From QHXW01 sp963752965 (GTDB lineage Bacteria > Acidobacteriota > Terriglobia > Bryobacterales > Bryobacteraceae): a DNA stretch of 64,000 nucleotides. Positions 42,220-52,049 of this stretch are shown in pieces. The notes beneath the pieces were generated by a model. It had not been told where the DNA came from, ran no database searches, and was given only the letters and a program-made list of their open reading frames with translations. The stretch's first letter is position 1. Each line of letters opens with the position of its first letter. Location: contig CAVWAJ010000006.1 of the NCBI GenBank assembly GCA_963752965.1, forward strand, positions 76,526-140,525, written 5' to 3'. A program made the translations under genes and the position numbers.

Positions 42220-43381
42220 TGGCGAATTAGCAAATTGGCCTGAATGTGGTAGTTCTTGAGGTGCTGATACCATTGCCGGGATGCGCGACTTCCTCATCCT
42301 GTTCGTTCATTTGGTCGTCACCGTGGCCCGACTGGCAAAGCCGGGCGGACTCCGTTCCGTTGTTGCCGAATCCGTGCTGGTCCGGCATCAACTACGGGTC
42401 CTCAATCGCGCACGTAAGCGTGCACCCAACCTGCGCGCCGCGGATCGGTTCAACGCCGGTTTGTGTACCCTTTTCATGCGCCCGGCACGCGTCCTCCGTT
42501 CCGCCATCGCGCTGAAGCCTTCCACTCTGTTGCATCTGCACAGTGTGCTGAGGAAACGAAAATACCGCATGCTGTTTTCGCCCGTGAGCGGGCAGCGGCC
42601 CGGCCCGAAGGGACCGAACAAAGCCCTCATCGACGCCGTCGTTGCCATGAAACGGCGTAATCCCAACTGGGGCTGTCCCCGCATCGCTCAGCAGATCGCG
42701 CTGGCCTTCGGCGTCGAGATCGACAAGGATGTTGTTCGTCGTCTCCTGAGTGTTCATTACCGGCCGGAAGCGGATGCGGGAGGAGGTCCTGGCTTACGTT
42801 TCTCGGCCATATGAAGGACAGTTTGTGGAGCTGCGATTTATTCCGATGCGAATCGGCAACCCTGAGAACACATTGGGTCCTCGTTGTGATGGACCAATTT
42901 ACGCGTCGCGTCATTGGGTTTGGCGTGCACCGCGGCATCGTGGATGGAGTGGCGCTGTGCCGGATGTTGCGCCGAGCGATTCGCGGGCACAGTCTGCCAA
43001 AATACCTCAGCTCGGATCATGATCCGCTGTATCGATTCCACCAATGGCAAGCCAATCTTCGGGTACTCGGGGTCACCGAAATCAAGACTGTTCCTTACGT
43101 GCCGCTTTCGCATCCCTTCGTAGAGCGACTGATCGGGACAGTTCGGCGCGAGTACCTCGACCGGATCCTATTCTGGACCACGGCCGATCTGGAGACGAAG
43201 CTGATCGATTTTCAGCATTACTATAATGGCCATCGAACGCATGCCGGGCTGGAAGGCCGCCTGCCAGAACCGGCTGTTACCGGATCGATGTCACCAATAG
43301 GTCTCGATTCGTACCAGTGGCGGAGGCACTGTCGAGGCTTGTACCAGACTCCAATCGCCTCGTGATTCTATCAATTCGCCA
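42220..43381 (+). mobile_element. Degenerate integrase-type IS
   Basis: Short inverted ends 'tggcgaatt' (42220) and 'aattcgcca' (43373-43381) enclose about 1.16 kb with one frameshifted transposase gene. Both sides are broken genes. No clear target duplication is seen, so the element or its flanks have changed since insertion. Confidence 0.7.
42281..43365 (+). pseudogene. Integrase-core transposase with frameshift
   Basis: The first part (42281-about 42790) has the N-terminal and HTH_21-like region ('MKRRNPNWGCPRIAQQIALA'), the second (about 42795-43365) the rve domain with 'VVMDQFTRRVIGF', 'SSDHDPLY' and 'PFVERLIGTVRREYLD'. One base is lost near 42790: the frame then reads 'WLTFLGHMKDSLWS' correctly. 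The gene is otherwise nearly full length, so it is a recent pseudogene. Confidence 0.85.
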
Positions 43382-43540
43382 TTCTACCTCTTGGACAGCC
43401 ATTTCAACCCCGGCAGGGGTAGTCTGCTGGTATCCCCCGCATTGGGGGGAGTGATCTGGCTCTCGGGAGTGCTTCTCATAGTTTTCTTGTGGGTGTATTT
43501 TCAAGTAAAGTCACGGCAACTTTCCGGAGGAAGAGCCTGA
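43382..43540 (+). pseudogene. Membrane protein C-terminal remnant
   Basis: Directly after the IS end an open frame encodes one transmembrane helix ('GVIWLSGVLLIVFLWVYFQV') and a short basic tail to a TGA at 43538. The N-terminal part was lost at the IS. It does not match the gene on the other side of the IS. 43541-43620 shows nothing. Confidence 0.45.
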
Positions 43541-43620
43541 CGGCGGACTGTGCACCCCCGCTGTGATGCGCGGGTTCCCCAAATGAAGACTAGAAAACGG
43601 ATTTCTGTAAACTGCCCGCT

Positions 43621-44451
43621 TCATCCTAACTTTTTTCTGGCGAACGGCTTGGCAAAGGCGGCGGGAGGATTGTGTCCACGCACTGCGAAGGCTTTACGGT
43701 AGCATTCCATGGCTTTGCCTTTGTCGCCGAGTTTTTCGTAGGTCTCGCCGATCAGGCACTGGATGAAAGCGTCGTTCGGATTGGCCTTCTCGAGATCGGC
43801 TAACGCGGTTTTGTAGTCGCCCAGGTAAAACGCCACGTAGCCGGTTAGATAAGGCAAGAACGTCTCCTGTTGCGCGCGCAAGCCGCTCATTTTCTCCAGC
43901 TCGGTTTTGGCTGCCGCCACGTGCTTTTCAGCCTCGGCCTTATTGCCGCGGCGGGCGGCGATGCGCGCCAGAGCATGCTCATAGCGGTATTCCCAGAGGG
44001 CTTTGCGGTCGGCGTCAATGTTGGGCTCCTTCAGACCCAGATCGTGACCCTTCTTGTACCATTCGCCGGCGGCATCCAGGTCGCCGGTTTCGATGCAGAC
44101 GCGGGCCGCCTCATCGGCCATTTCACCCCCCTGGTAGAAGGCTCTGCCGGGGTCGGCGGCTTCCTGCGTTACCCAGTAATCAATGACTTTCTGTTCGTAC
44201 TCGACAGTCTTGGCGCAGTTGCTCTCGAAAGCCCACGACATCGCCATGCTGCGCTCGGCACTGGCCTTAGCCGCCGGGCTGGGCGCGGTATCGATGGCTT
44301 TCTGGAGGAGTTCCCGTGCTTCCGGACCTTTGCCGTCGAGATCGAGTTGGGTGGCCTGATTGATAAGCGGCGAACCGCCCCGGCCACTCTGTGGAGCCTG
44401 TGCGCAGAGGGGAAGAGCAGACAAAAGACAAAAAGCGACGGTGGCTCTCAT
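43621..44451 (-). CDS. Secreted TPR-repeat protein
   Basis: The 276-residue protein starts at ATG 44451 with a signal peptide ending near 'LPLCAQAP'. The rest is alpha-helical with TPR-like units (about 35-70, 125-160, 205-240 and 240-275), for example 'FIQCLIGETYEKLGDKGKAM'. TPR domains scaffold other proteins; the partner is unknown. The frame is open further upstream without family-like sequence. Confidence 0.8.
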   Translation of the reverse strand: MRATVAFCLLSALPLCAQAPQSGRGGSPLINQATQLDLDGKGPEARELLQKAIDTAPSPAAKASAERSMAMSWAFESNCAKTVEYEQKVIDYWVTQEAADPGRAFYQGGEMADEAARVCIETGDLDAAGEWYKKGHDLGLKEPNIDADRKALWEYRYEHALARIAARRGNKAEAEKHVAAAKTELEKMSGLRAQQETFLPYLTGYVAFYLGDYKTALADLEKANPNDAFIQCLIGETYEKLGDKGKAMECYRKAFAVRGHNPPAAFAKPFARKKLG

Positions 44452-44528
44452 GGGGCAGATTATCGCATAACATTTCCGCTCCGACCCCTTGCCCTCCCGG
44501 ATGATTGGTGACCAATAGGCGACTGTTG

Positions 44529-44753
44529 TCACGGATACAGCTCCCACGGCGCGCGCGCAAAACCCGGCGCCATTTCCCGGCCGAAGCGGAGCGGCGGCCG
44601 CCCGCTCTCAAATGCCCCAATATCCGGTGCCGCGCCAGTATAATCGTCATTAAAGCCCGGCAGGCGGACGCCCGCGTCAATCGCCGGATTTTTCACCTGG
44701 ACCACCGGATCATCGTCAATCACAACTTTCTCCGTGATGGAGGCCGTCCTGGC
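44529..44753 (-). pseudogene. Right-handed beta-helix protein, C-terminal remnant
   Basis: The frame encodes 'NPAIDAGVRLPGFNDDYTGA' and 'APDIGAFESGRPPLRFG', the typical closing motif of secreted parallel beta-helix (choice-of-anchor Q type) proteins. The IS at 44754 removed everything upstream. Confidence 0.7.
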
Positions 44754-46142
44754 TGTAGCCAAAAGCTCCTGGGGGTATCAAATCAGTAGCTTGCGATCCG
44801 GGGTCGCAGTTGTACCTTGGATGTGTCATGGGATGTTACAACGGTTGATTGCTCCACTTGATTCCCGCATTCCTGGCGGCCGTCCGCGTGTTCTTCCGCA
44901 GTCGCGTGGATACCTCGCTTGAAGTCCTCGCTCTGCGGCAACAGGTCGCCGTACTCAAACGAAAACGGTCGCGACCGTCACTGAATCACCTCGACCGCTT
45001 CTTCTGGACCGCGCTGCGGCACATATGGCCGCGATGGTCGGATGTTCTGGTCATCGTGAAGCCGGAGACGGTGATCGGATGGCATCGGGCGGGCTTTCGC
45101 CTGTACTGGCGCTGGCGATCGCGGTCACGCGGCGGCCGACCCAGGCTGAGCGAGGAGGTTCGGAGTCTCATTCGCCGCATGGCCGCCGAAAATTCGAGTT
45201 GGGGAGCGCCGAGGATCCACGGGGAACTTCTGAAGGTCGGCTTCGAGGTCTCCGAGCGTACTGTCGCCAGATATCTGCGACGCTTGCGGCGCCGCGGCGA
45301 TCCCGCCAAACACTGGCTCGCTTTCCTCGCTAACCATCGTGAGGTGATCGTTGCGTTTGACTTGTTTACAGTGCCCACCCTGACATTCCAGCTCCTATAT
45401 TGTTTCTTCGTCATAGAGCATGGCCGGCGCAGGGTTCTGCATTTTAACGTCACTCGCCATCCGACCGCTGATTGGGTCGTGCAACAGTTGCGTGAAGCAT
45501 TTCCCGACGCGGTTCGGTATCGTTATGCCATCCTCGACCACGACTCGAAATTCGATGCCGATGTGATTGCCTTTCTGAAGGCTACTGGCTTGGAGCCGAA
45601 GCGCACGAGTGTGCAGGCACCCTGGCAAGATGGGGTTGCGGAACGCTGGGTCGGAAGCTGCCGCCGCGAGATTCTCGATCATGTCATCGCGCTGAACGAA
45701 CGACATCTGCGGCGGGTAATTCGTGATTACGTGAACTACCATCACGACGACCGGATCCACGATTCCCTCGATAAGGATACGCCGAGTCGCCGAAAAGTTG
45801 ACAGCAAGCCTTCGGCGGCCGCGACGGTGATCTCCAGTGCCCGGCTGGGCGGCCTTCATCATCGATATAGCTGGCGCGAAGCTGCATAGCGATCTCGGAC
45901 CTGCCGACTCGATGCTGTTCTTTGCGGTCCAGCGCTGCTGACGCTGCTCAACGACCAGCGGATCTCAGGGTCCAGAAGGGACCCACTGGTGCTCTCGTCG
46001 CGGAGAGCCGATTCTTCCATACTGCTGTTTCACCATCTACGGCCGTTTGGCCCCCAAAATGACACGCGCCGGCGCAACGTGTGCCGGACCAGTGCAGTGT
46101 TGCTCAACGTTCGTCAGGATCAAACGCGGTTTTGGCTACGCA
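44754..46142 (+). mobile_element. Integrase-type IS, complete copy
   Basis: Ends read 'tgtagccaaaa' at 44754 and its inverted form 'ttttggctac' at 46130-46139. The 3' flank within the element (about 45890-46142) matches the remnant at 2112-2374. About 1.39 kb, one transposase gene. I see no clear target duplication. Confidence 0.8.
44849..45889 (+). CDS. Integrase-core (rve) transposase
   Basis: The 346-residue protein has an HTH region ('SLIRRMAAENSSWGAPRIHG') and the rve domain with 'VIVAFDLFTVPTLTF', 'ILDHDSKFD' and 'VAERWVGSCRREIL'. Start is TTG 44849 or a nearby alternative. It is intact and is the parent type of the truncated copy at 2374-2998. Confidence 0.88.
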   Translation: MLHLIPAFLAAVRVFFRSRVDTSLEVLALRQQVAVLKRKRSRPSLNHLDRFFWTALRHIWPRWSDVLVIVKPETVIGWHRAGFRLYWRWRSRSRGGRPRLSEEVRSLIRRMAAENSSWGAPRIHGELLKVGFEVSERTVARYLRRLRRRGDPAKHWLAFLANHREVIVAFDLFTVPTLTFQLLYCFFVIEHGRRRVLHFNVTRHPTADWVVQQLREAFPDAVRYRYAILDHDSKFDADVIAFLKATGLEPKRTSVQAPWQDGVAERWVGSCRREILDHVIALNERHLRRVIRDYVNYHHDDRIHDSLDKDTPSRRKVDSKPSAAATVISSARLGGLHHRYSWREAA

Positions 46143-46239
46143 CAGGGGCTCGATCTCAATCAAGGAGGCCGGCGACCCCATGCCACGAATTCTGCACGAT
46201 CTTAAACCGCCTTCCGCCCGCCAGCTCTCCGCACGCAAT

Positions 46240-46470
46240 TTACTGATACTTGGGGTGCGTGTCTCCTTCGCGTGGAAAGAACCGGCATGTAGTTTTCCCT
46301 GCGGCCGCGAATTCAGCGGGCAGTACGTACGGGTGGTCCCCACGATCGAACTGATTGGCGAGATACAGTTTCACGCGCTCTAGGATCTGGGCTGCCTCCC
46401 GATTCGGCCTAGCCAGGTGACTCAGGCGAATCAACAAGGCCTCCACATCGCGAAAATCAGCCTCTCTCAC
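46240..46470 (-). CDS. Small hypothetical protein
   Basis: From GTG 46470 the frame gives 76 residues with protein-like composition: 'LLIRLSHLARPNREAAQILE' forms an amphipathic helix, then 'ILERVKLYLANQFDRGDHPY'. I recognise no family. The ribosome site is weak and the frame is open to 46524. The remaining DNA from 46143 to 46770 shows no other gene. Confidence 0.4.
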   Translation of the reverse strand: MREADFRDVEALLIRLSHLARPNREAAQILERVKLYLANQFDRGDHPYVLPAEFAAAGKTTCRFFPREGDTHPKYQ

Positions 46471-46770
46471 AACACAAGTATGCGCCCGAACTGATGCCGC
46501 CTGTGCCGGAGGCGCCAAAGGCACCCGAGGGGCGTCTACGTGCCGCCGGTGCTGCGGTGCGTGGCGCGAGTGTGGGAAGTCGGAGGCGGCGGGGAACCAA
46601 GAATTGGGTAGCTAATAGGTTAAGAGTACTTGATCTTGTTTTGTTTTGGGCGCATGATCTTGTTGGAATTCACCCTCTTTCCTTCCTTTTAAGGGTCCCG
46701 GTTTCATCACCGAACGATAAAGCACTGCACAGTCTGCGGCTTCAGGCGGGAAGTGGCTCGGGAGAAGCAC

Positions 46771-47082
46771 ATGGCGCACAACCACGGTAATGACTATCAG
46801 GTCAAAATTGTTCACGAGGACGGAACTGAGGAACTGAGCGGGTGGATGAATAGTGAAGCGCGGGTGGCTCAGGCGATGGCTGCGGTCCACAGGCCACAAG
46901 GCTGCGCTTACTGGCTCCGGGAACGGAACGTTGTCTGTCCCAACTGCCTAGATAGGGAACAGAGAATCCTGGAATATCCCCTTGCGGATATCCCGTCTCA
47001 ACGATGCCGCCCACACGACTCCCGTTATCTGGTGACAGTGGGGTACAAGAGCCGGTACGAGCTGCTTGAGGTCAGATATTGA
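46771..47082 (+). CDS. Hypothetical protein with one CxxC
   Basis: ATG 46771 follows 'gggagaag'. The 103 residues begin with a small beta domain ('YQVKIVHEDGTEELSGW') and then 'VVCPNCLDREQRILEYPLADIPSQRCRPHDS', quoted here only in part: a CPNC knuckle, another Cys and a His that could hold a metal. I do not know its function. It stands alone ahead of the BON gene. Confidence 0.65.
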   Translation: MAHNHGNDYQVKIVHEDGTEELSGWMNSEARVAQAMAAVHRPQGCAYWLRERNVVCPNCLDREQRILEYPLADIPSQRCRPHDSRYLVTVGYKSRYELLEVRY

Positions 47083-47149
47083 ACTTGATCCTCTGGGTGG
47101 ACACCTACAGCTACCCAAGGCTTCAGATCCTAGATGACAGAGGTTTCTT

Positions 47150-47809
47150 ATGAAGAACGACGCAGATCTGCAGCATGATGTTCAGGAGGAATTGCGTTGG
47201 GACCCCAGCATTCACGCCGCCGAGCAGATCGGCGTGTCCGTGAAGAACGGCGTTGTCGAACTCGACGGTCATGTTGACTTCGTCTGGGACAAATATGCTG
47301 CCGAGCGCGCCGCAATGCGCGTCGCCAAAGTCAAGGCGGTCGCGAGCGAAATCAAAGTCGACCCGCCCTCTTCGGCAATCCGAACGGATGAGGATATCGC
47401 GCACGCGGCGTCGAACCACCTAGATTGGAACGCGTTGGTGCCTAAGACCGTAAAGGTGCAGGTGACCGATGGCGTGGTCACGCTTCAGGGCACTGTCGAT
47501 TGGCAGTACCAGAAAAAAGCGGCCGAGAACGGCCTCCTGCCGTTAATCGGCGTGAAAAGCATTCAGAACAAGATCACGCTCAGCCCGAAGCCTAGCGCTA
47601 GCGCCGGCGGAGTCAAGATCAAGATCGAAGAAGCGTTGAAGCGTAACGCGGAGATCGATGCCAGCCATATCAAGGTCGAGACGTCTGATGGCACGGTGAC
47701 GCTTCGTGGCAACGTCCGTTCCTGGGTGGAGCGGGAGGAAGCCGAACAAGCAGCTTGGGCGGCCCCGGGCGTCACCAAAATCGACAACCGTCTCACGGTC
47801 AGTAGTTAA
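47150..47809 (+). CDS. Protein with three BON domains (OsmY-like)
   Basis: The 219 residues form three BON repeats (about 5-72, 78-146 and 150-218), each with the 'V.DG.V.L.G.V' hairpin: 'VKNGVVELDGHV', 'VTDGVVTLQGTV' and 'TSDGTVTLRGNV'. BON domains bind membranes or lipids and are common in stress-induced periplasmic proteins. No signal peptide is visible from ATG 47150, so it may be cytosolic. Neighbours (M50-CBS protease, Hsp20) support a stress role. Confidence 0.9.
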   Translation: MKNDADLQHDVQEELRWDPSIHAAEQIGVSVKNGVVELDGHVDFVWDKYAAERAAMRVAKVKAVASEIKVDPPSSAIRTDEDIAHAASNHLDWNALVPKTVKVQVTDGVVTLQGTVDWQYQKKAAENGLLPLIGVKSIQNKITLSPKPSASAGGVKIKIEEALKRNAEIDASHIKVETSDGTVTLRGNVRSWVEREEAEQAAWAAPGVTKIDNRLTVSS

Positions 47810-47982
47810 ATCGCGAATATCGGCTCAATCTTGACGACGGCACAGTCTAGGTGAAGGTGGCGCCTGGGCTGCCAGCTAGACGGACGCCTCCAACGAGCGA
47901 GAACAGTCAGCATTGAGATTCTGTGCTCCGCAATATGATGGAGAGTCACCTGCGGACTAGAACGAGTGTTTAGCAGCTTATG

Positions 47983-49104
47983 CTATTGCGCGGGTCGTAC
48001 GGCCATTCCGATTCGTCCCGCCCGGGCATCAGCGCGCAGCGCAGACTGAAACATCAGGAACTCGCCGACGTTGTCCATCGTCAAGACACCGACCAGTTCC
48101 CCACCTTTGAGTACGGGCAAAGTGCGACAACGGCAGCCCTGAAGTCGAGCCAATGCGAGATCGAGCATCTCAGCGGGATCAGCGGTTTCGAATCGTTCCG
48201 TCATCGTTCCGGCAACTCGGGTCTCCGGACCCTTTTGCGCGAGACTCTTCAGGAGATCCTCTCTGGTCAACACGCCCACAAGTCGCTCCTGTTCCAGGAC
48301 CGGAAAGTCGTGTTGAAAACCGGCGAGAACGTGTTCGATCGCTTCCTGCAGTGAGTTGCCTGGGGCTAGGCTGCGGAAGTCCGTAATCATTGCCTTACGA
48401 ACAGGGATCCCGGCGAGTGCGGATTTCATCTGCACCGTGCTGGATTCGGCTGCCGCTCCCATCCAGACGAACAACGCGATGAACACCAAGAACGGGTTAT
48501 AGAATAGTCCGACCAACCCGAACACCAGCGCCACCGACTGGCCGACACTAGCAGCCACTTGCGTGGCGTGAACGTAGTCCATCCTCATGGCGAGCAGGGC
48601 GCGGAGGACTCGACCGCCGTCCATCGGAAAAGCCGGGACCATGTTGAACGTTGCCAGGACGACGTTAATCCACATCAGCTTGGACAGGAAGTTTCCACCC
48701 GCCAGGCGGAAATCGGGAACCGTCAGCACTGCCGCTGTCAGCACGATTACGAGCAGCAGAAGTCCAGCCAAAACGACGTTGACCGCTGGTCCCGCCAAGG
48801 CCACCAGAAGCTCCTGCTTGGGATCCTCAGGCATCCGTTCCAGGCGTGCGACGCCCCCGATTGGCAACAGTGTAATATCGCGGGTGCGAATTCCGAAGCG
48901 CCGAGCGGTCAACGCGTGTCCCAGCTCGTGAAGGATTACGATGCCAAACAGTGCAACGATCAACGTTAAACCATTGATCACGTCCTCCATGCGCTGTCGC
49001 GGCAAGTAGTAGCTGACTCCCAGCCAAACCAGCAGAATCAAAAAGGTGGCGTGCATGTAGACATCGATCCCGAGAAGGCGACCGATGCGCCAGGACCACT
49101 TCAT
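47983..49104 (-). CDS. Site-2 protease family (M50) metalloprotease with CBS pair
   Basis: The 373-residue membrane protease has about six helices. The zinc motif 'ILHELGHALTARRFG' (HExxH) is near residue 60 and the third ligand motif 'NMVPAFPMDGGRVLRAL' near 160. Two CBS domains fill residues about 235-360 ('VGVLTREDLLKSLA', 'VGVLTMDNVGEFL') and likely bind adenosine nucleotides. It cleaves within membranes. ATG 49104 is clear. It is convergent with the BON gene. Confidence 0.92.
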   Translation of the reverse strand: MKWSWRIGRLLGIDVYMHATFLILLVWLGVSYYLPRQRMEDVINGLTLIVALFGIVILHELGHALTARRFGIRTRDITLLPIGGVARLERMPEDPKQELLVALAGPAVNVVLAGLLLLVIVLTAAVLTVPDFRLAGGNFLSKLMWINVVLATFNMVPAFPMDGGRVLRALLAMRMDYVHATQVAASVGQSVALVFGLVGLFYNPFLVFIALFVWMGAAAESSTVQMKSALAGIPVRKAMITDFRSLAPGNSLQEAIEHVLAGFQHDFPVLEQERLVGVLTREDLLKSLAQKGPETRVAGTMTERFETADPAEMLDLALARLQGCRCRTLPVLKGGELVGVLTMDNVGEFLMFQSALRADARAGRIGMAVRPAQ

Positions 49105-49307
49105 CTCGTCCTCCCTACCCCGGGACCGTGTTCCCCCCGGCGTGACTGGGTACCCGCATCAGCCATCGCACAGGAGCCAGTTACAGGCCTAAACCGGTAA
49201 GAAGTCTTCCCCGGTGTCACACCAAGGACAGCGGCCCGGCCCTTTTTGGTTGGCTTTTCGCTTTGATTACACTTGGCCTCGCTGGCAGGATACGATTATG
49301 ACACTGG

Positions 49308-49511
49308 ATGCGCTGCGGCGAAAAGGACCGGTTGCTGGAGGAGTACGCAGCCACAGCTCGCGAGTTTTGCGAAGCCGTTGAGCAACTGCGAAAGTGCAGC
49401 AACGAAGTCGAAGCATTCATCCGCGCCCTTGACCAGACCGGACGGGTTCACCGCAGGTGCGAACGATCACGCATCCAAGTGGAGAAGCACCTCACCGACC
49501 ACGGCTGCTAG
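49308..49511 (+). CDS. Small acidobacterial hypothetical protein
   Basis: The 67 residues from ATG 49308 begin 'CGEKDRLLEEYAATAREF' and end 'RCERSRIQVEKHLTDHGC', matching a short helical family I associate with Acidobacteria in which an initial C and a final 'HGC' are kept. It is probably a coiled coil. It lies 7 bp before the Hsp20 start, so the two may be cotranscribed. Function unknown. Confidence 0.6.
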   Translation: MRCGEKDRLLEEYAATAREFCEAVEQLRKCSNEVEAFIRALDQTGRVHRRCERSRIQVEKHLTDHGC

Positions 49512-49518
49512 AGAAAGA

Positions 49519-49935
49519 TTGAATGCTTTCAGTGATTTCCCTGCAGGATTGCAGATCTTCCAGGACACCATCAACCGAATCCTCAGCGATGAGAACCAGG
49601 TCCGTCCCTGGAGTCCGGCCGTGGACATCCTAGAGACCGAGAACGAGCTCATTTTCAAGGTCGACGCGGCGGGAGTCAACCAGAAGGACATCGATATCCA
49701 GCTCGAGAATGGAACTCTAACGCTCAAGGGGGAGCGGAAGTTCGAGAAGGACGACAAGGTGAAGGGTTATCATCGCATTGAACGTAGCTATGGTGCCTTC
49801 GCACGTTCTTTCACATTGCCTGATACCGTCAATGCCGAAACCGTGCACGCCGATTACGCGCAGGGGGTGCTGACGGTCACTCTGCCTAAGCAGGAGCGTG
49901 CCAAGCCCCGGGCGATTAAGGTGAACGTCACCTGA
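49519..49935 (+). CDS. Hsp20/alpha-crystallin small heat-shock protein
   Basis: The 138-residue chaperone shows the alpha-crystallin domain: 'WSPAVDILETENELIFKVDA', 'GVNQKDIDIQLENGTLTLKG' and the closing 'YAQGVLTVTLPKQE' with a final 'AIKVNV'. No ATG is in frame near the domain; TTG 49519 after 'agagaaaga' gives the usual short N-terminus. It binds unfolded proteins as oligomers. Confidence 0.92.
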   Translation: MNAFSDFPAGLQIFQDTINRILSDENQVRPWSPAVDILETENELIFKVDAAGVNQKDIDIQLENGTLTLKGERKFEKDDKVKGYHRIERSYGAFARSFTLPDTVNAETVHADYAQGVLTVTLPKQERAKPRAIKVNVT

Positions 49936-50383
49936 GCAGCTGCAGCGCTTCGGGTGACTTGGCCGCAAAGCCGAACGGCGGGTCGTTCGTAGGCCCGCCG
50001 GTCGTTTTCTTTTTCAACGCAGGCAGAGAGTGCACTACTTCCGTAGCCAGTGAGACCAGAAGGGGAGAGAGCTTCGACAAAGCAGGCTCGCATGGCAGTT
50101 TCGTGCGTAGCCAGCGAATGAGTTGGCCAGGGAATTGTCTACTTCGTTGTGCGGCCGACGTGGATCCGCTATAGCGACTTCGACCAAAACCCGCCACTAA
50201 TACGCGAGTTCGCTTTCCGCAGTGCTAAACTTTCCTGATCAGGCGCCCTTGTGTTTAACGATGCTGAATGGTGATTTTCGAGATCGCGGTCGTGTCACGG
50301 CGAAACCGGAAGCCATGCCCCATCTGCCGCAGTTCCCGTAGCAGAGGTACACGTCGCGCGTCCATCAGCAATCCGGGACGGCC

Positions 50384-50605
50384 CTAAAAGCGCGGGCGCC
50401 GCGGCATTGCATTGCGGATTTTCTTTTGCCACTTCCGATCATCGAAATCTTCTCTGGTTATCGCTATCGACTGTCCGCTGAGTTCAAGCGTGTGGCTTTT
50501 CGTTTCAAGATTGTAGGTGCAATGCGGATTCCTGCCTAACGATCTCGCGAACCGTTCTATCTCGTCGCATTCACCGTTACGATTTGTTTTTTCCATGCGG
50601 TCCAT
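50384..50605 (-). CDS. Small hypothetical protein
   Basis: From ATG 50605 the frame gives 73 residues, charged and ending 'FDDRKWQKKIRNAMPRRPRF'. Composition is protein-like but I know no family. The frame is open to 50884, where it overlaps the DksA-like gene in antisense. The gap 49936-50383 shows no gene. Confidence 0.35.
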   Translation of the reverse strand: MDRMEKTNRNGECDEIERFARSLGRNPHCTYNLETKSHTLELSGQSIAITREDFDDRKWQKKIRNAMPRRPRF

Positions 50606-50738
50606 AAAATCGTAGCAGTTTCTGCGCGCTCTTCCCGAATGTGCGGACTTAAACCGCCACCGCCGGCAGCCCCGCCAGCGCCATGGCAATCTCTTCCGCC
50701 GGGTAATCGTAATTCTCAAGCGTATACTCAAATAAGCC

Positions 50739-51107
50739 ATGGATATCGAATGCTTCAAACAGCGGCTGCTCGACATAGAACGCGAACTTCGATCGGATAT
50801 CGCACGCCTCGAAGGCGAAGCGCGCGTTTCAGGTGAAGCTGAAGTCAGAGATTCTACTGATGACGCCACCTCCTCCCAGGGCACATCTGAATCCCTTCAG
50901 GAAGACACCTTAGCGTCGCAGACGCTGGTACAAGTGCAGTACGCCTTGCATCGTATCGAAGACGGCACCTATGGCAAGTGCACTGCATGTGGACGTCAGA
51001 TTGAAGCCCCCCGCCTGGAAGCTATTCCATGGGCGCCATATTGCGTGGAAGACCAGGAGAAGCAGAACCAAGCAGCACACGTGCAGGAAGACGGTTCGAC
51101 GCTTTGA
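50739..51107 (+). CDS. TraR/DksA-type zinc finger protein
   Basis: The 122-residue protein has an N-terminal coiled coil (about 5-70) and a C-terminal finger 'YGKCTACGRQIEAPRLEAI' followed by 'PYCVEDQE'. In DksA-like proteins the second knuckle is CxxC; here the last Cys is Asp, leaving three Cys. Such proteins bind the RNA polymerase secondary channel and tune stress transcription. ATG 50739 is clear. Confidence 0.85.
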   Translation: MDIECFKQRLLDIERELRSDIARLEGEARVSGEAEVRDSTDDATSSQGTSESLQEDTLASQTLVQVQYALHRIEDGTYGKCTACGRQIEAPRLEAIPWAPYCVEDQEKQNQAAHVQEDGSTL

Positions 51108-51130
51108 TCGATGTTGGGCCGAGGTATCTG

Positions 51131-51372
51131 ATGGAGTGCTTCTTTTCGTGCCCATACTGCTGGGAACAGATCTCGATGGTGTTGGACATATCCAGTGAGG
51201 GGCCAGACCTTCGTTGAGGACTGCGAGGTTTGCTGCCATCCGATTGAGGTGCACTACGCGGTTCAGGATGGCGAGCGGCGCTCGGGTCGTTGCCATTGGG
51301 GCTACCTCACCCGGGCGTATGCGTGCCGCCGCGACCCAATGTTCACCGCTTTGTCCGCTGCGGCACCGAATT
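51131..51372 (+). pseudogene. CPXCG-motif cysteine-rich protein, frameshifted
   Basis: The start 'MECFFSCPYCWEQISMVLDI' matches CPXCG-type small zinc proteins. After residue ~22 the frame stops, but in the next frame 'GQTFVEDCEVCCHPIEVHY' follows, exactly the second half of the family. One base change near 51203 would restore it. The tail beyond 'VQDGE' may not be native. It is either a recent pseudogene or a sequencing error. 51373-51586 shows no gene. Confidence 0.65.
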
Positions 51373-51586
51373 GAAGTTCAGAGCCAGTCACACGGCAGCT
51401 CTTGGGGAGTTCCGCAGAGAAGGATGCCCTGGAACTACCCGTGGCGACTGCCTGCTATCAGCCCTGGATCAGGCAACAGCAGGCAATGTTTTCAGAGGTT
51501 AGCGAGGTAACTCAGAATGGCTGGCGGGTACCGCTCCAGTTCAGTGACCGCCGCGAAGCGAACATTCCCTGAGGAGTAAAGCGATT

Positions 51587-51763
51587 ATGAAGGTGGCGTT
51601 GAAGTCTGTCATTGAAGCACTCAGCCGAGATGCCGATCAACTGGAACACCAGGCCCAAAGGCTGAGAAAAATCTCTCCAAATCTTGAACCTGACGCCGAG
51701 CTAATAGATCAAAGGGTGGCGTCTATCAGAAAGCAGATCGAGATTCTGGAACAGTGGGAATAG
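51587..51763 (+). CDS. Small helical protein of 58 residues
   Basis: A strong 'gaggag' lies about 10 bp before ATG 51587. The product is fully helical and charged ('LSRDADQLEHQAQRLRKI', 'RVASIRKQIEILEQWE'), probably a short coiled coil. I recognise no family. The following 51764-52049 shows no gene. Confidence 0.5.
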   Translation: MKVALKSVIEALSRDADQLEHQAQRLRKISPNLEPDAELIDQRVASIRKQIEILEQWE

Positions 51764-52049
51764 CCGCGCTGCACCTGCCACACATCACTTGGTTGCGGGC
51801 CCCACACCAGAAGTGTTGTCCACCGCTCTCACTTGCAGGCCGGACCGAACCAGCCAGAGGTTTTTCTAGCATTTTTCACAAATTTTTGATGAACCGAGCC
51901 CAACATCCCATGCTCGTTCGCATGGGTGGCGGAAGTCCGGAGCCGGAACAATTGACGAGGGCTTCCTACCCCGGGCCGGTCTTCAAGGGACCTTCTCCAT
52001 CGACCTGATTCACGCAAATGCCATGCTTCACAGGTGAATTGCTTCACGT

